The translations under genes and the position numbers were made by a program. Positions 15,976-25,016 of a stretch of DNA of 64,000 bases are shown here, in pieces; the first letter of the stretch is position 1; each line of letters starts with the position of its first letter. The notes under the pieces were generated by a model. The model did no database searches, had not been told where the DNA came from, and saw nothing but the letters and a program-made list of their open reading frames with translations. This DNA comes from Mumia sp. zg.B17 (lineage in GTDB: Bacteria; Actinomycetota; Actinomycetes; Propionibacteriales; Nocardioidaceae), in assembly GCF_019550915.1 (NCBI RefSeq), contig NZ_JAHWCI010000006.1, positions 558,001 through 622,000 of the forward strand, read 5' to 3'.

Positions 15976-17376
15976 TCACCGAACATCACGGGCGGGGCGG
16001 CACGTCAGCACGACGGCCGCCCCGACGAGCGAGAAGGCCGCGGTGAGGAGGACGGCGACGTTCCACCCGTCGAAGAGGTCCTGTCGGCTCGTGCCGTGGC
16101 TCGCGACGATGACGGCGACGACGGTCACGCCGATCGCCGAGCCGACGTAGCGGGCGGTGTTGTTGGCCCCTGCACCCATCGCCTCGCGGCCCACGGGCAC
16201 GGCCGCCACAGCCTCGCGACCCAGCGCGGCGTTGAGGACACCACTCGCGACCCCTGCGACGAGCAGAGCGGGGACGAAGCGGGGCCACGACGTGTCCGGC
16301 CCGACCGCCGCGAGCCCCGCCTGACCGACGGCGACGCCGACCAGACCGATCGCCAGCTGGACCCGGCCCGAGACTCGGTGCTCGGGGATCCGACGTGCGA
16401 GCAGGGACGCCGCCACGCTGGTCGCCGACCACGAGAGCAGGAGCAGGGAGGCACCGAGCGCGTCGATGCCGAAGCCGGTGTCGAGGAAGACCGCCATGAA
16501 CGAGAACAGGGCGATGATCCCCATGCCCGTGGCGAACGCCGCGACCGTGACGGCCAGGAACCGACGATGGCGCAGCAGCATCAGGTCGAGCATCGGCGCC
16601 CGGCCTCGCCGTTCGACGGCGACGAAAGCCACCAGCGCGAGGACGGCACCACCGAACAGCGCGAGCGCCGACGGATCACCGAGATCCTGACGGCTCTCGA
16701 CGAGACCCGCGAGAAGGCTCCCGAGCCCGACAGCGAGGAGCAACCCGCCCCACCGGTCCACCGGACGCGGACGGGCCGCGCGCGACTCCCTCACCACGCC
16801 CAGCGCGAGCGCCGCCGTCGCGACGCAGGCTGCTGCCAGCAGCGCGTAGGCGAGACGCCATGACACCCACGCGTCACAGAGCCCGGCGACCACCGGTCCG
16901 ACGGCGATGCCCGCGCCCAGCGCGGCACCCCACACGCCGCTGGCCGACGCGCGTTCAGGTCCCGCGGGGAAGGTATGGGCGATGATGCCGAGACTCGAGG
17001 CGGTGACGGCGGCGCCACCGACACCTTGCAGGACGCGCGCGAGCACGAAGGTGACTGTGTCGGGCGCGACCACGCACACGACGCTCGTGAGGGCCATCAG
17101 GAACAGCCCTGCCACGAAGGTGCGGCGACGGCCGAAGTCGTCAGCGACCGCCCCGCTGGTCAGCAGCGCGGACGCCAACCCGATGCTCATCGAGCTGAGG
17201 ACCCAGGTCCGGCCGGCGACTCCGGCGTCCAGAGAGGCAGCCGTGGGGACGATCGTCGCGAGCGGCATCGTGAAGGCGACGAGCATCAGGAAGGTGCCGC
17301 AGGCGACAGCGGCAAGGGTCCATCCTCGCGACGGCACCCCACGAGGGACGCTCACATCGCCCTGCGGCAGCGACAT
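15976..17376 (-). CDS. MFS drug:H+ antiporter, DHA2-like
   Basis: A 466-residue major facilitator with about 14 hydrophobic segments. Motif A is in VADDFGRRRTFVAGLFLMAL, and motif C-like is GVWGAALGAGIAVGPVVAGL in helix 5, a marker of drug:proton antiporters. Helix 1 is GWTLAAVACGTFLMLVAFTMPLATIVPTA. A purine-rich GGGGGA lies 5 nt before the ATG. Substrates cannot be predicted. It converges with the zinc-ribbon gene, and upstream of it begins an unusual gene-poor stretch. Confidence 0.9.
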   Translation of the reverse strand: MSLPQGDVSVPRGVPSRGWTLAAVACGTFLMLVAFTMPLATIVPTAASLDAGVAGRTWVLSSMSIGLASALLTSGAVADDFGRRRTFVAGLFLMALTSVVCVVAPDTVTFVLARVLQGVGGAAVTASSLGIIAHTFPAGPERASASGVWGAALGAGIAVGPVVAGLCDAWVSWRLAYALLAAACVATAALALGVVRESRAARPRPVDRWGGLLLAVGLGSLLAGLVESRQDLGDPSALALFGGAVLALVAFVAVERRGRAPMLDLMLLRHRRFLAVTVAAFATGMGIIALFSFMAVFLDTGFGIDALGASLLLLSWSATSVAASLLARRIPEHRVSGRVQLAIGLVGVAVGQAGLAAVGPDTSWPRFVPALLVAGVASGVLNAALGREAVAAVPVGREAMGAGANNTARYVGSAIGVTVVAVIVASHGTSRQDLFDGWNVAVLLTAAFSLVGAAVVLTCRPARDVR

Positions 17377-17835
17377 CGCGGTCCCCCGGCTGCTCTCACG
17401 AAAGGTCTTGCACGAACACCGACCTCGACCTCGACCTCGAGACCGCCCTCTTCGCCGAGCGGATCGGATCTACTGGGTGTTCCGCACGACCCGGTTCGGC
17501 ACGGTCAAAGGCTTGTTCAACGCCTCCGGCCCCGCCGGCACCTGGACCAACCTAGCCGGTACCCGTATGTCGTCAAACGGCGTTTCGGTGAGGATGTACG
17601 GCCTTAAAGGGCGGACGTTGGTGCTACCTACCCGATCGTCGCCGACCCTTCCTCGGCACGTTCGACCCATTTCGAGTACGCGCTCTTGACCACCCGGGTT
17701 TCTTCGTGACCCCAGCACGTCGTAGGGGGCCGGCGCATAGGGTTGGAGAGAGCTCTGTGCGAGTGGCGCCGCGGCGCCTCAACAGGAACCTGGACACGAT
17801 GCGCGATCAGTACATGTGCCCGCGGGGTGGCGCAT
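17377..17835. other. atypical gene-poor stretch, no recognisable gene
   Basis: About 460 bp between the MFS gene and a small membrane protein gene. GC looks lower than in neighbours and codon bias is weak in all frames. It begins with a GACCTC hexamer repeated about four times (17423-17446). Short ORFs exist on both strands (17470-17718 minus; plus-strand frames ending near 17689), but none resembles a known family. It may be eroded coding DNA or an old insertion point; I cannot support a gene here. Confidence 0.4.
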
Positions 17836-18180
17836 ATGCCTGTTGACCTCGTCCTCGACCTTGCGTGCGTCGTCGGCGCCTTCGGAAGTCCACTCTGGCT
17901 CGCGATGGGCATCATCACGACCCTGACAGATCGGACTCCGCACGCATGGCGCGTCGGAAACGGGGCACTCACCGTCGTAGGAACCGCTTCCCTGCTCGCC
18001 TACATGTGGCTTTGGGCACAGGGGTGGAAGTACGTCGACACGCCGGAAGAACGAGGCCCCTCAGCGATCGAGAACGGTCTCTTGCTCGCCACCGCTGCTG
18101 CTGGCATCGCCGTCATCACACTGGCCACGTGGTGTCTCACCCACTTTCGAACACCAACGGCAAAGTTTGGCGGACAGTGA
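17836..18180 (+). CDS. small predicted membrane protein, unrecognised
   Basis: A 114-residue protein with three predicted membrane helices: LVLDLACVVGAFGSPLWLAMG, LTVVGTASLLAYMWLWAQGW and LLLATAAAGIAVITLATWCL. The loop between helices 2 and 3 (KYVDTPEERGPSAIENG) is charged. The ATG at 17836 (MPVDLVLD) has GGGGTGG 6 nt upstream; an in-frame ATG at 17743 would add a Cys/Arg-rich segment that looks non-coding. The gene lies in the atypical lower-GC stretch and I do not know its family. The following MBL gene starts 133 bp later with its own strong ribosome site. Confidence 0.45.
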   Translation: MPVDLVLDLACVVGAFGSPLWLAMGIITTLTDRTPHAWRVGNGALTVVGTASLLAYMWLWAQGWKYVDTPEERGPSAIENGLLLATAAAGIAVITLATWCLTHFRTPTAKFGGQ

Positions 18181-18313
18181 CCGAACAACACCGAGCGTCG
18201 AACGACATCGCATCTCTAGAGCGACCCGTCTACGCGATGCACCGCAACGAGCCCAGCCCTCGATGTGTCGTCGCCCGCGAGATCCGGCCGGCTCTCGCGA
18301 CCCGGGAGGACCG

Positions 18314-19123
18314 ATGAACGAGCGCGAGCGCCTCGTCGAGGTGGCCGACGGCGTCTTGGTGATCACCCACCCGTTCTGCGCCACGACCACCACCGTGGTC
18401 GTCGGGCACGACGGACGGGAGTGCGTGGTGGTGGACCCGGGTGTCACGGCCGACGAGATCGACGCGCTGGCGACAGCACTGGCGTCACGCGGCCTCACCG
18501 TCACCGGAGCGTTCTCCACCCACCCGCACTGGGACCACCTCCTGTGGCGTCCGTCCCTGGGGGACGCGCCACGGTGGGCCACCGACGCCGGCGCGGCGAG
18601 GGCGCTCGCCGTCGTGGACGACAACGCCCGCAAGGCGCGTGCTGCTGTCGAGGAGGTCGACACCTCCGGACTCGGGCGGGTCGTCGCCCTCGAACCCGGC
18701 GCGATCGTGCTCCCCTGGACCGGCCGCCACGTCCGCGTGCTCGAGCACCGCGCGCACGCGCCAGGCCATGCCGCGCTGATGGTGACCGACGTCGGCGTCC
18801 TGGTGGCCGGCGACATGCTCTCCGACGTGGAGATTCCGTTGCTCGATCTCGAGGCCGGTCGCCCCTGGGACGACTATGCCGAGGCTCTCGACGTCTTCGA
18901 CGAGGTCGCACGCTCGGTGGCAGTCGTGGTGCCCGGGCACGGGTCGACGGGGGACGGTGTCGAGCTTCGGCGCAGGATCGACACCGACCGCGCCTATCTC
19001 GCGTCGCTCCCGCTGGAAGGCGAGGGCGACCCTGACCCTCGCCTCGCCGGCGCCGCGGACTGGCTCCTCGCCGAGCACGAGGCCGCCGGTCGCCGTGTCC
19101 GTCACGACCTGGGCGCTCAGTGA
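18314..19123 (+). CDS. MBL fold metallo-hydrolase
   Basis: A 269-residue metallo-beta-lactamase-fold hydrolase. The metal-binding motif is STHPHWDHLLW (HxHxDH, about residues 71-77). Further ligands are the histidine in APGHAALM, the aspartate in VAGDMLSDVE and the final histidine in VVPGHGST. The layout resembles glyoxalase II-like or lactonase-like members, but the substrate is not predictable. The ATG at 18314 has GGGAGGA 4 nt upstream; the longer frame from 18167 has no ribosome site. It converges with a second MBL protein of a different subgroup. Confidence 0.88.
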   Translation: MNERERLVEVADGVLVITHPFCATTTTVVVGHDGRECVVVDPGVTADEIDALATALASRGLTVTGAFSTHPHWDHLLWRPSLGDAPRWATDAGAARALAVVDDNARKARAAVEEVDTSGLGRVVALEPGAIVLPWTGRHVRVLEHRAHAPGHAALMVTDVGVLVAGDMLSDVEIPLLDLEAGRPWDDYAEALDVFDEVARSVAVVVPGHGSTGDGVELRRRIDTDRAYLASLPLEGEGDPDPRLAGAADWLLAEHEAAGRRVRHDLGAQ

Positions 19124-19139
19124 CCGGATCACCGGAGAT

Positions 19140-19922
19140 CTAGACGGCGAGCTCGACACGGTCTCCGGGAGCGAGCAGGACCGCCCGCGTGGGCGACCCC
19201 TCGGTGGCGTCGACGAAGCGCTCGCCCGGTGTGTCGAACAGGTGGTGACGAACCGCGGGAGCGACGCGCCCCAGACCCACCGGCCAGAACGTCCCCCAGT
19301 GCACCGGTACGGCCCAACGAGCTCCCACCCGTGCCACCAGCTCAGCCGCCTGCTCGGGATCCAGGTGGTCCTCACCGAGCGTGGGGCCCCACCCGCCGAT
19401 CGGCACCAGTGCGAGGTCGACCGGCGCGATCCGCCTCACGTCCGCGTGCGGGCCTGTGTCACCGGGGAACCAGAACGTACGGTCACCGACGATCCGGAAC
19501 CCGAGCGGCTGCGAGGCTCGGCGGGACCAGCGGTGGCGCGACGCGGGATGGTCGGCGTCGGTCACCTCGACGTCGAGACCGGCCACGCGGAGCCTGTCGC
19601 CAGGAACCGCCTCGTACACGTCGAGCCCCAGCCCTCCGAGCAGCCCTCCACCGGCCTCGGGGACCACGACGGGCGTGCCCCGCGGAAGGCGTCGCAACGA
19701 GGGGACGTGGAAGTGGTCGAGGTGGAGGTGGGAGACCAGCACGAGATCGGCCCGTGCCGCAGACGCCGACGGCGACATCGAGCGGCGGCGCAGGTGGACC
19801 ACCCGGTCGAGGAGCACCGGGTCGGTGAGGACGCGGGTGTCACCGATCTCGACCGTCGCTGTCGAGTGCCCCCACCAGGTGACGGCCATCGGCGTCACGG
19901 GCGCGCGGTCCACACGCGCCAT
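19140..19922 (-). CDS. MBL fold hydrolase, UlaG/NAPE-PLD-like
   Basis: A 260-residue metallo-beta-lactamase of the UlaG/NAPE-PLD branch. Markers are VTWWGHSTATVEIGDTRVLTDPVL at the N-terminus, VSHLHLDHFH as the HxHxDH motif (about residues 64-70), FWFPGDTGPH as the bridging aspartate segment, and VPVHWGTFWP near the C-terminus. Relatives are used for phosphodiester, phospholipid or cyclic ester hydrolysis; the substrate here is unknown. The ATG at 19922 has no clear Shine-Dalgarno sequence. A tRNA-Ala terminator lies between this gene and the tRNA. Confidence 0.88.
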   Translation of the reverse strand: MARVDRAPVTPMAVTWWGHSTATVEIGDTRVLTDPVLLDRVVHLRRRSMSPSASAARADLVLVSHLHLDHFHVPSLRRLPRGTPVVVPEAGGGLLGGLGLDVYEAVPGDRLRVAGLDVEVTDADHPASRHRWSRRASQPLGFRIVGDRTFWFPGDTGPHADVRRIAPVDLALVPIGGWGPTLGEDHLDPEQAAELVARVGARWAVPVHWGTFWPVGLGRVAPAVRHHLFDTPGERFVDATEGSPTRAVLLAPGDRVELAV

Positions 19923-19972
19923 CGTGCCACGGGCTCACGACAGGGACGTCCAGAAGCCCGTCAGACGAAGAA

Positions 19973-19999
19973 ACCCTGTCCAGCGTCGCGGGACAGGGT
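19973..19999 (-). terminator. intrinsic terminator of tRNA-Ala
   Basis: A perfect 9-bp stem (ACCCTGTCC at 19973-19981 with GGACAGGGT at 19991-19999) is followed on the minus strand by TTTCTTCG. It is 17 nt past the tRNA 3' end. Confidence 0.8.
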
Positions 20000-20016
20000 C
20001 GGGACTTCAGAACACG

Positions 20017-20092
20017 TGGTGGAGCATAGGGGATTCGAACCCCTGACCTCTTCCATGCCATGGAAGCGCGCTACCAACTGCGCCAATGCCCC
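20017..20092 (-). tRNA. tRNA-Ala (GGC anticodon), CCA encoded
   Basis: A full cloverleaf on the minus strand. The acceptor is GGGGCAT paired with ATGCTCC, the D-arm is GCGC...GCGC, and the anticodon stem CTTCC/GGAAG encloses loop ATGGCAT, giving anticodon GGC. The T-arm is AGGGG-TTCGAAT-CCCCT. Discriminator A is followed by encoded CCA (20017-20019). An intrinsic terminator follows. Confidence 0.96.
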
Positions 20093-20133
20093 GTGCTTCG
20101 AGCGGTCTCCCGCTCATCGAGCCGAGGTCGATC

Positions 20134-20835
20134 TTAGCGGGTCGCCCCGGTCGGACCGAAATCGGGGTCCCCCTGTCGCAAGGGCCCACGGTCGTCGGTG
20201 TGCGCCGCGTCATCGCTCATCTCCGGGACGGGCAGGTTGCCGGCGTTCCACTCGGTGACCTGCCAACGGGCGAAGCCCTCCTGGAGGACGGCCCAGCAGC
20301 CGTTGCTGAAGCCGCCGAACGAGCGCCAGTGCTCCTCGGGCAGCCCGATGAAGGCACAGATCCCCACCCGGATGACGGCACCGTGCGCGACGACGACGAC
20401 CGTCTCGTCCTCGCCCATGGCCTGGACGATCTCCTCCAGGGCCCGGCTGAACCGGACCGCGGCTTCGGCGTGCGTCTCCCCGCCGGGCGAAACGATCTCC
20501 TCACCACGCCGGAAGCGACCCTCCGCCTCGGGATAGCGGCGCGCGATCTCGTGCCGCGTCATCCCCTCGCGCTCTCCGAAGGCCACCTCTCGCAGGCGTT
20601 CGTCGGTCTCGACCGGAAGGTCGACGATCCGGCCGAGCGCGGCCGCGGTGGCCGACGCCCGCTGGAGGTCCGAGCTCACGATGCGCACGGGGCCGAGCAC
20701 GGCCAGCCGCGCCGCCATCTCCGCCGCCTGGGCTCGGCCGGCGGCATTGAGGGGGGTGTCGGTCTGGCCCTGCAGGCGTCCCGCGACGTTCCAGTCCGTC
20801 TGCCCATGGCGCCAGACGATGATCCTGCGACTCAT
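20134..20835 (-). CDS. histidine phosphatase family protein (GpgP-position)
   Basis: A 233-residue phosphoglycerate-mutase-like phosphatase. The catalytic RHG is in IIVWRHGQTDWN (residues 5-16), the second arginine region is VSSDLQRASATA, the catalytic glutamate is in EVAFGEREGM, and the second histidine is in VVVVAHGAVIR. It overlaps rsfS by 4 bp. The same position in M. tuberculosis (Rv2419c) encodes glucosyl-3-phosphoglycerate phosphatase GpgP, so that is a possible activity. Residue-level evidence for that substrate is not visible, and a general alpha-ribazole or sugar phosphatase role is also possible. Confidence 0.87.
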   Translation of the reverse strand: MSRRIIVWRHGQTDWNVAGRLQGQTDTPLNAAGRAQAAEMAARLAVLGPVRIVSSDLQRASATAAALGRIVDLPVETDERLREVAFGEREGMTRHEIARRYPEAEGRFRRGEEIVSPGGETHAEAAVRFSRALEEIVQAMGEDETVVVVAHGAVIRVGICAFIGLPEEHWRSFGGFSNGCWAVLQEGFARWQVTEWNAGNLPVPEMSDDAAHTDDRGPLRQGDPDFGPTGATR

Positions 20836-21290
20836 GCGTCCGCGACCGGTGGCTCGCCCGCCAGCGGGACCTCGTCCTGCTCGGTGGACTCGCGCGACGT
20901 GGGCGCCGAGGGGACGCGCCCCGCAGCCTCGCCGATCTCGGGCAGCGCCACGGCCGGGCAGTCACCCCACAGCCGCTCCAGCGCGTAGAACGACCGGTCC
21001 TCGTCGTGCTGCACGTGAACGACGATCTCGGCGTAGTCGAGCAGCACCCAGCGCCCCTCACGCTCCCCCTCACGGCGTACGACCTTGGCGCCGTGCTCGA
21101 GGAGCTTCTCCTGGACCGCGTCGCTGATCGCACGCACCTGGCGGTCGTTGCCGGCCGAGGCGAGGACGAAGACGTCGGTGATGACGAGCTGCTCGGAGAC
21201 GTCGTAGGCGATGATCTCGTGCGCGAGCTTGTCCGCTGCGGCAGCCGCCGCGGCATGGGTGAGCTCGAGCGCCCGCTCGGATGCGGTCAC
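20832..21290 (-). CDS. rsfS: ribosome silencing factor RsfS
   Basis: A 152-residue Iojap/RsfS protein. The conserved core is [51 protein letters not shown], and the C-terminal part has [32 protein letters not shown], both diagnostic. RsfS binds L14 on the 50S subunit and blocks subunit joining in starvation. Start and stop overlap the neighbours nadD and the phosphatase by 4 bp each, so the three are translationally coupled. A variable Pro/Glu-rich tail extends past the core. Confidence 0.95.
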   Translation of the reverse strand: MTASERALELTHAAAAAAADKLAHEIIAYDVSEQLVITDVFVLASAGNDRQVRAISDAVQEKLLEHGAKVVRREGEREGRWVLLDYAEIVVHVQHDEDRSFYALERLWGDCPAVALPEIGEAAGRVPSAPTSRESTEQDEVPLAGEPPVADA

Positions 21291-21958
21291 TGGGGTGCCC
21301 CCTTCGGGTGGCGTTCTGGGTGGTTCGACGCGGCGACCGCGTCGATGTAGAGACGATGCTTGGCGATGTACTGGACGACCCCGTCAGGGACGAGGTACCA
21401 GACGGGTTCGTGTCGCGACACCCGCTCGCGGCAGTCGGTGGACGAGATGGCCAGGGCCGGGATCTCGACGATCGTGACGCGGTCCTTCGGGAGTCCGTCC
21501 AGCGTGTGGGGGTCGATCGCGTGCCCTGGTCGCGTACACCCGACGAACTGGGCGAACTCGAACATCTCCCCCGCGTTGTGCCACGTCAGGATCTGGGCCA
21601 GCGCGTCGGCGCCGGTGATGAAGAACAGCTCCACGTCACCGCCATAGTGGGCGCGGAGGTCCCGCAGGGTGTCGACGGTGTAGGTGGGGCCGGCGCGGTC
21701 GATGTCGACGCGGCTCACCCAGAAGCGAGGGTTGGAGGCGGTCGCGATGACCGTCATCAGGTAGCGGTCCTCACCTGGCGAGACCTTGCGGTCGGCCTTC
21801 TGCCACGGCTCACCGGTAGGGACGAACACGACCTCGTCGAGGCCGAACCACGCCTGCACCTCAGATGCCGCAACGAGGTGGCCGTGGTGGATGGGATCGA
21901 ACGTTCCACCCATCACCCCGACGCGGGGGCGGCGGCCGACCTCGAGCGGCAGGCTCAT
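21287..21958 (-). CDS. nadD: nicotinate-nucleotide adenylyltransferase NadD
   Basis: A 223-residue nucleotidyltransferase. [18 protein letters not shown] (about residues 13-30) holds the phosphate-binding GGTFDP and HxGH motifs. The C-terminal [33 protein letters not shown] is the ISSTxIR-type segment, here SSTDCR. It makes nicotinate adenine dinucleotide from NaMN and ATP in NAD synthesis. Its ATG overlaps the stop of a 57-residue membrane protein gene by one base (TGATG) and its stop overlaps rsfS, so all are one transcript. Confidence 0.96.
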   Translation of the reverse strand: MSLPLEVGRRPRVGVMGGTFDPIHHGHLVAASEVQAWFGLDEVVFVPTGEPWQKADRKVSPGEDRYLMTVIATASNPRFWVSRVDIDRAGPTYTVDTLRDLRAHYGGDVELFFITGADALAQILTWHNAGEMFEFAQFVGCTRPGHAIDPHTLDGLPKDRVTIVEIPALAISSTDCRERVSRHEPVWYLVPDGVVQYIAKHRLYIDAVAASNHPERHPKGAPQ

Positions 21959-22131
21959 CAGGTGTGCTGACGTCCCTTGCCGAACGCGAAGAGACCGATG
22001 ATCAGGAGGAGGAAGAAGACCAAGGTCGCCCCACCCACGACGAACGGCGAGAGGGCTTCCTCGTGCTCGGCGCCCTGCGCCACCACCTGGGTGAGGACGG
22101 ACCCGTTCAACACTGATTCAGTCAACGACAT
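21958..22131 (-). CDS. 57-residue single-span membrane protein upstream of nadD
   Basis: A small protein of 57 residues: a short N-terminal segment ([17 protein letters not shown]), an acidic stretch [13 protein letters not shown], one membrane helix [17 protein letters not shown], and a basic tail GKGRQHT. It is therefore probably N-out/C-in. Its TGA overlaps the nadD ATG, and TAGATT (22138-22143) ends 6 nt before its ATG, so it is the first gene of a leaderless nadD-rsfS transcript. These two signals are strong evidence that it is real. Function unknown. Confidence 0.72.
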   Translation of the reverse strand: MSLTESVLNGSVLTQVVAQGAEHEEALSPFVVGGATLVFFLLLIIGLFAFGKGRQHT

Positions 22132-22137
22132 GGGGTC

Positions 22138-22143
22138 AATCTA
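22138..22143 (-). promoter_or_regulatory. -10 box of the nadD operon
   Basis: TAGATT on the minus strand, 6 nt before the ATG of the 57-residue protein; leaderless geometry. Confidence 0.5.
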
Positions 22144-22178
22144 CCGTCCCACCCCGGCTCACACGCGGGCCACCCCGG

Positions 22179-23438
22179 TCAGCGGACGTGCCCGTCACCC
22201 GTGACGACAAACGTCGTCGTGGTCATCTCTGGCAGACCCATCGGTCCGCGGGCGTGCAGCTTCTGCGTCGAGATGCCGATCTCGGCCCCCATCCCCAGCT
22301 CTCCCCCGTCGGTGAACCGGGTCGAGGCGTTGACCATGATCGCCGCGGCGTCGACGGCCGCGGTGAACCGCTGGGCGGTCGCCAGCGAGCGGGTGACGAT
22401 CGCCTCGGTGTGGCCGGACGAGAAGGTACGGATGTGGGCGACCGCGTCCTCGAACGAGTCGACCACCCGCGCGGCGATGTCGAGCGAGAGGTATTCGGTG
22501 GCGTAGTCCTCGTCGGTGACCGCCACGACATCGGCGTCGGCCGCGGCGAACGTGGCATCCCCGTGGATCGTGACGTCGCGCTCGTGCAGCGCAGCCACCA
22601 CCCGCGGCAGGAAGTCGTCGGCGACCGCCTTGTGCACCAGCAACGACTCGGCCGCGTTGCAGACGCTGGTCCGGTGGGTCTTGGCGTTGACGACGATCGC
22701 GAGCGCCATGTCGAGGTCGGCGTCGGCATCGACGTACACGTGGACGTTGCCCGTCCCCGTCTCGATCACCGGCACCTGGGCGTCGCGGACGACGGCCTCG
22801 ATCAGCCCAGCGCCGCCGCGAGGGATCACGAGGTCGACGAGGCCGCGCGCCTTCAGCAGCGCCGTCGAGCTCGACCGGTCGGACGGGTCGATGGCCTGGA
22901 CGGTGTCGACCGGCAGACCCGCCGATGCGACGGCGTCACGGAGCACCGACGCGATGGCGGCGTTGGAGTGCTCGGCGGAGCGCGACCCTCGCAGCAGGAC
23001 GGCGTTGCCCGCCTTCAGGCAGATCGCGGCGGCATCGGCGGTGACGTTGGGTCTGCCCTCGTAGATCATCCCGATCACCCCGATGGGCACCCGGACCTGG
23101 CGAAGTTGCAGACCGTTGGCCAGGGTCGAGCCGCGGACCACCTCACCGACCGGGTCGGCCAGGGCGGCGACGTCGCGGATGCCCTCGGCCATCGCGGCGA
23201 TGCGGTCGGTGTCGAGGAGGAGTCGGTCGATGATGTTGTCACCGACCCCGGCCTCACGGGCGATCGTGATGTCTCTCGCGTTGGCCTCGACGATCTCGGC
23301 GGCGTGAGAGACCAGCGCGTCGGCCATCGCGTGCAGAGCCGCGTCCTTGCCGGCCCGCGGGACCGCCCGCAGGTCGAGTGCGGCAGCGCGGGCCCGCCGG
23401 GCGGACTCGTGGACGTGGTGCTCGAGGTCGTGGCTCAC
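22179..23438 (-). CDS. proA: glutamate-5-semialdehyde dehydrogenase ProA
   Basis: A 419-residue gamma-glutamyl phosphate reductase. Family markers are [38 protein letters not shown] (residues about 116-153), the catalytic cysteine in [15 protein letters not shown], and the C-terminal [17 protein letters not shown]. It reduces gamma-glutamyl phosphate to glutamate semialdehyde in proline synthesis. The GTG start at 23438 is fixed by TATCCT ending 6 nt upstream (leaderless). ProB lies 480 bp away with one unrelated gene between them, so the two proline genes are not one operon here. Confidence 0.96.
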   Translation of the reverse strand: MSHDLEHHVHESARRARAAALDLRAVPRAGKDAALHAMADALVSHAAEIVEANARDITIAREAGVGDNIIDRLLLDTDRIAAMAEGIRDVAALADPVGEVVRGSTLANGLQLRQVRVPIGVIGMIYEGRPNVTADAAAICLKAGNAVLLRGSRSAEHSNAAIASVLRDAVASAGLPVDTVQAIDPSDRSSSTALLKARGLVDLVIPRGGAGLIEAVVRDAQVPVIETGTGNVHVYVDADADLDMALAIVVNAKTHRTSVCNAAESLLVHKAVADDFLPRVVAALHERDVTIHGDATFAAADADVVAVTDEDYATEYLSLDIAARVVDSFEDAVAHIRTFSSGHTEAIVTRSLATAQRFTAAVDAAAIMVNASTRFTDGGELGMGAEIGISTQKLHARGPMGLPEMTTTTFVVTGDGHVR

Positions 23439-23444
23439 GTCACC

Positions 23445-23450
23445 AGGATA
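23445..23450 (-). promoter_or_regulatory. -10 box of leaderless proA
   Basis: TATCCT on the minus strand, 6 nt before the GTG start of proA. Confidence 0.5.
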
Positions 23451-23455
23451 GTGAC

Positions 23456-23809
23456 TCAGAAATGGACGGGGACCGGAGCGACCATGCCCACCGCAGGAGG
23501 CGACTCCGCGCGGCTGCGACGGTCACGTGTGTCCCGCTCGAGGATCTCGAGACCCACGACCGCCCAGGGAGGCAGTCCGGCCGAGTCGCGGTGCTCCGAC
23601 CACACGCGCATCGCCATCGCAGCGACGTCCAGCATGTCGGGAGCCTGCTCCCAGTAGCAGATCTCGGCGCGGTCGACGTCGTAGCGAAGGGAGTGCAGGA
23701 ACGCGTGCTCGTCACGCAGGCGCAGCATCGCCGAGCGCACCGCTTCGTCGGCGAACGGCGTGCCGGCCACCGTCAGGGTGACGTGCCACATCTTGTCCTG
23801 CGCAACCAC
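23456..23809 (-). CDS. conserved hypothetical protein between proA and proB
   Basis: A 117-residue soluble protein beginning [56 protein letters not shown]. The ordered strand-helix-strand pattern suggests an ACT-like or ferredoxin-like fold, but I do not recognise the family. The GTG start at 23809 is preceded by GGAGGA at 6 nt. It lies between proB and proA on the same strand with 18 bp to the proA start; the proA -10 box overlaps this junction. No role in proline synthesis can be inferred beyond position. Confidence 0.7.
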   Translation of the reverse strand: MVAQDKMWHVTLTVAGTPFADEAVRSAMLRLRDEHAFLHSLRYDVDRAEICYWEQAPDMLDVAAMAMRVWSEHRDSAGLPPWAVVGLEILERDTRDRRSRAESPPAVGMVAPVPVHF

Positions 23810-23918
23810 GGATCCTCCTCACCGACGGCCTGTCCGCGGCCACCTTAACCGGGGCTCGGCAACGCAAGCCCCGGGTTTCCTCGATTGGGTCGAGCACCAC
23901 GCTCGGACCGCGGCCGGT

Positions 23919-25007
23919 TCAGTCCAGGAGCACGAGATCGTCGCGGTGGACGAGCGCGCGCGCGTACTCCCCGCCCATCTCGGCTGCGAGGTCGTGGGTC
24001 GAACGACCGACCATCTTGGGCAGCTCGGTGCTGTCGTAGCCGATCAGCCCACGGGCGACCAGACTCCCCGACTCGTCCACGAGGTCGACCGGGTCCCCAG
24101 CCTCGTACGTCCCCTCGCTGGCGACGACACCTGCGGGGAGCAGGGACGCACCCCGCTCGACGAGCGCGCGGACCGCTCCTGCGTCGAGGACGAGGCGGCC
24201 CTTGCCGGTCGTCGCGTGCGCCAGCCATAGGAGGCGGGTGGGGCGGCGCCGTCCCGTGGGGTGGAACGTGGTGCCGACGTCGCGTCCCTCGAGCGCTCCG
24301 TTGACCTCCGAAGCGCTCGTGAGGAGCACGGGGATCCCGGCGCCGGTCGCGATCCGGGCGGCCTCGACCTTGGTGACCATGCCACCGGTGCCGACCTTCG
24401 ACGGGCTCGGCCTGGCGATGTCGAGCCCTTCGAGGTCGGCGTCGCCGTGGACGTGGCGGACGAGCCTGGCACCCGGGGCCGCCGGGTTCCCGTCGTAGAG
24501 TCCGTCGACGTCCGACAGCAGCAGGAGCCGGTCGGCGTGGACGAGGTGGGCCACCAGCGCAGCGAGGCGGTCGTTGTCACCGAAGCGGATCTCGCTCGTG
24601 GCGACCGTGTCGTTCTCGTTGACGACCGGGACGACTCCGAGGTCGAGCAGACGAGCGAGGGTCCGGTACGCGTTGCGGTAGTTCGTACGGCGCACGACGT
24701 CGTCGATGGTGAGAAGGACCTGACCGACGACGAGGTCGTGCCGCGCGAACCGCTCGGTGTACCGCGCCACCAGCAGGCCCTGTCCGACGCTGGCGGCAGC
24801 CTGCTGCGTCGCGAGGTCACGCGGGCGCGCCGTCAGGGCCAGCGGCGAGAGCCCGGTCGCGATGGCACCGGAGCTGACGAGCACCACCTCGTCACCGCGT
24901 ACGCGCGCTGCGGCGAGGGCGTCGACGAGGCCGTGCAGGCGCGCCAGGTCGAGGCCGCCACGCGGTGAGCTGAGCGACGACGAGCCGACCTTGACGACGA
25001 TCCTCAC
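23919..25007 (-). CDS. proB: glutamate 5-kinase ProB with PUA domain
   Basis: A 362-residue glutamate 5-kinase. The amino acid kinase domain begins RIVVKVGSSSLSSPRGGLD and includes VVLVSSGAIATGL, NENDTVATSEIRFGDNDRLAALVA and GTGGMVTKVEAARIATGAGIPVLL. The C-terminal PUA domain runs from about residue 275. It phosphorylates glutamate as the first committed step of proline synthesis and is normally feedback-inhibited by proline. The GTG start is 9 bp after the obgE stop, so it is in the rplU-rpmA-obgE-proB transcription unit. Confidence 0.95.
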   Translation of the reverse strand: MRIVVKVGSSSLSSPRGGLDLARLHGLVDALAAARVRGDEVVLVSSGAIATGLSPLALTARPRDLATQQAAASVGQGLLVARYTERFARHDLVVGQVLLTIDDVVRRTNYRNAYRTLARLLDLGVVPVVNENDTVATSEIRFGDNDRLAALVAHLVHADRLLLLSDVDGLYDGNPAAPGARLVRHVHGDADLEGLDIARPSPSKVGTGGMVTKVEAARIATGAGIPVLLTSASEVNGALEGRDVGTTFHPTGRRRPTRLLWLAHATTGKGRLVLDAGAVRALVERGASLLPAGVVASEGTYEAGDPVDLVDESGSLVARGLIGYDSTELPKMVGRSTHDLAAEMGGEYARALVHRDDLVLLD

Positions 25008-25016
25008 CTCAGGGCC

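Noticed and set aside
17423-17446. GACCTC hexamer repeat as a mobile element end
   Set aside because: Too short, with no inverted copy or transposase remnant.
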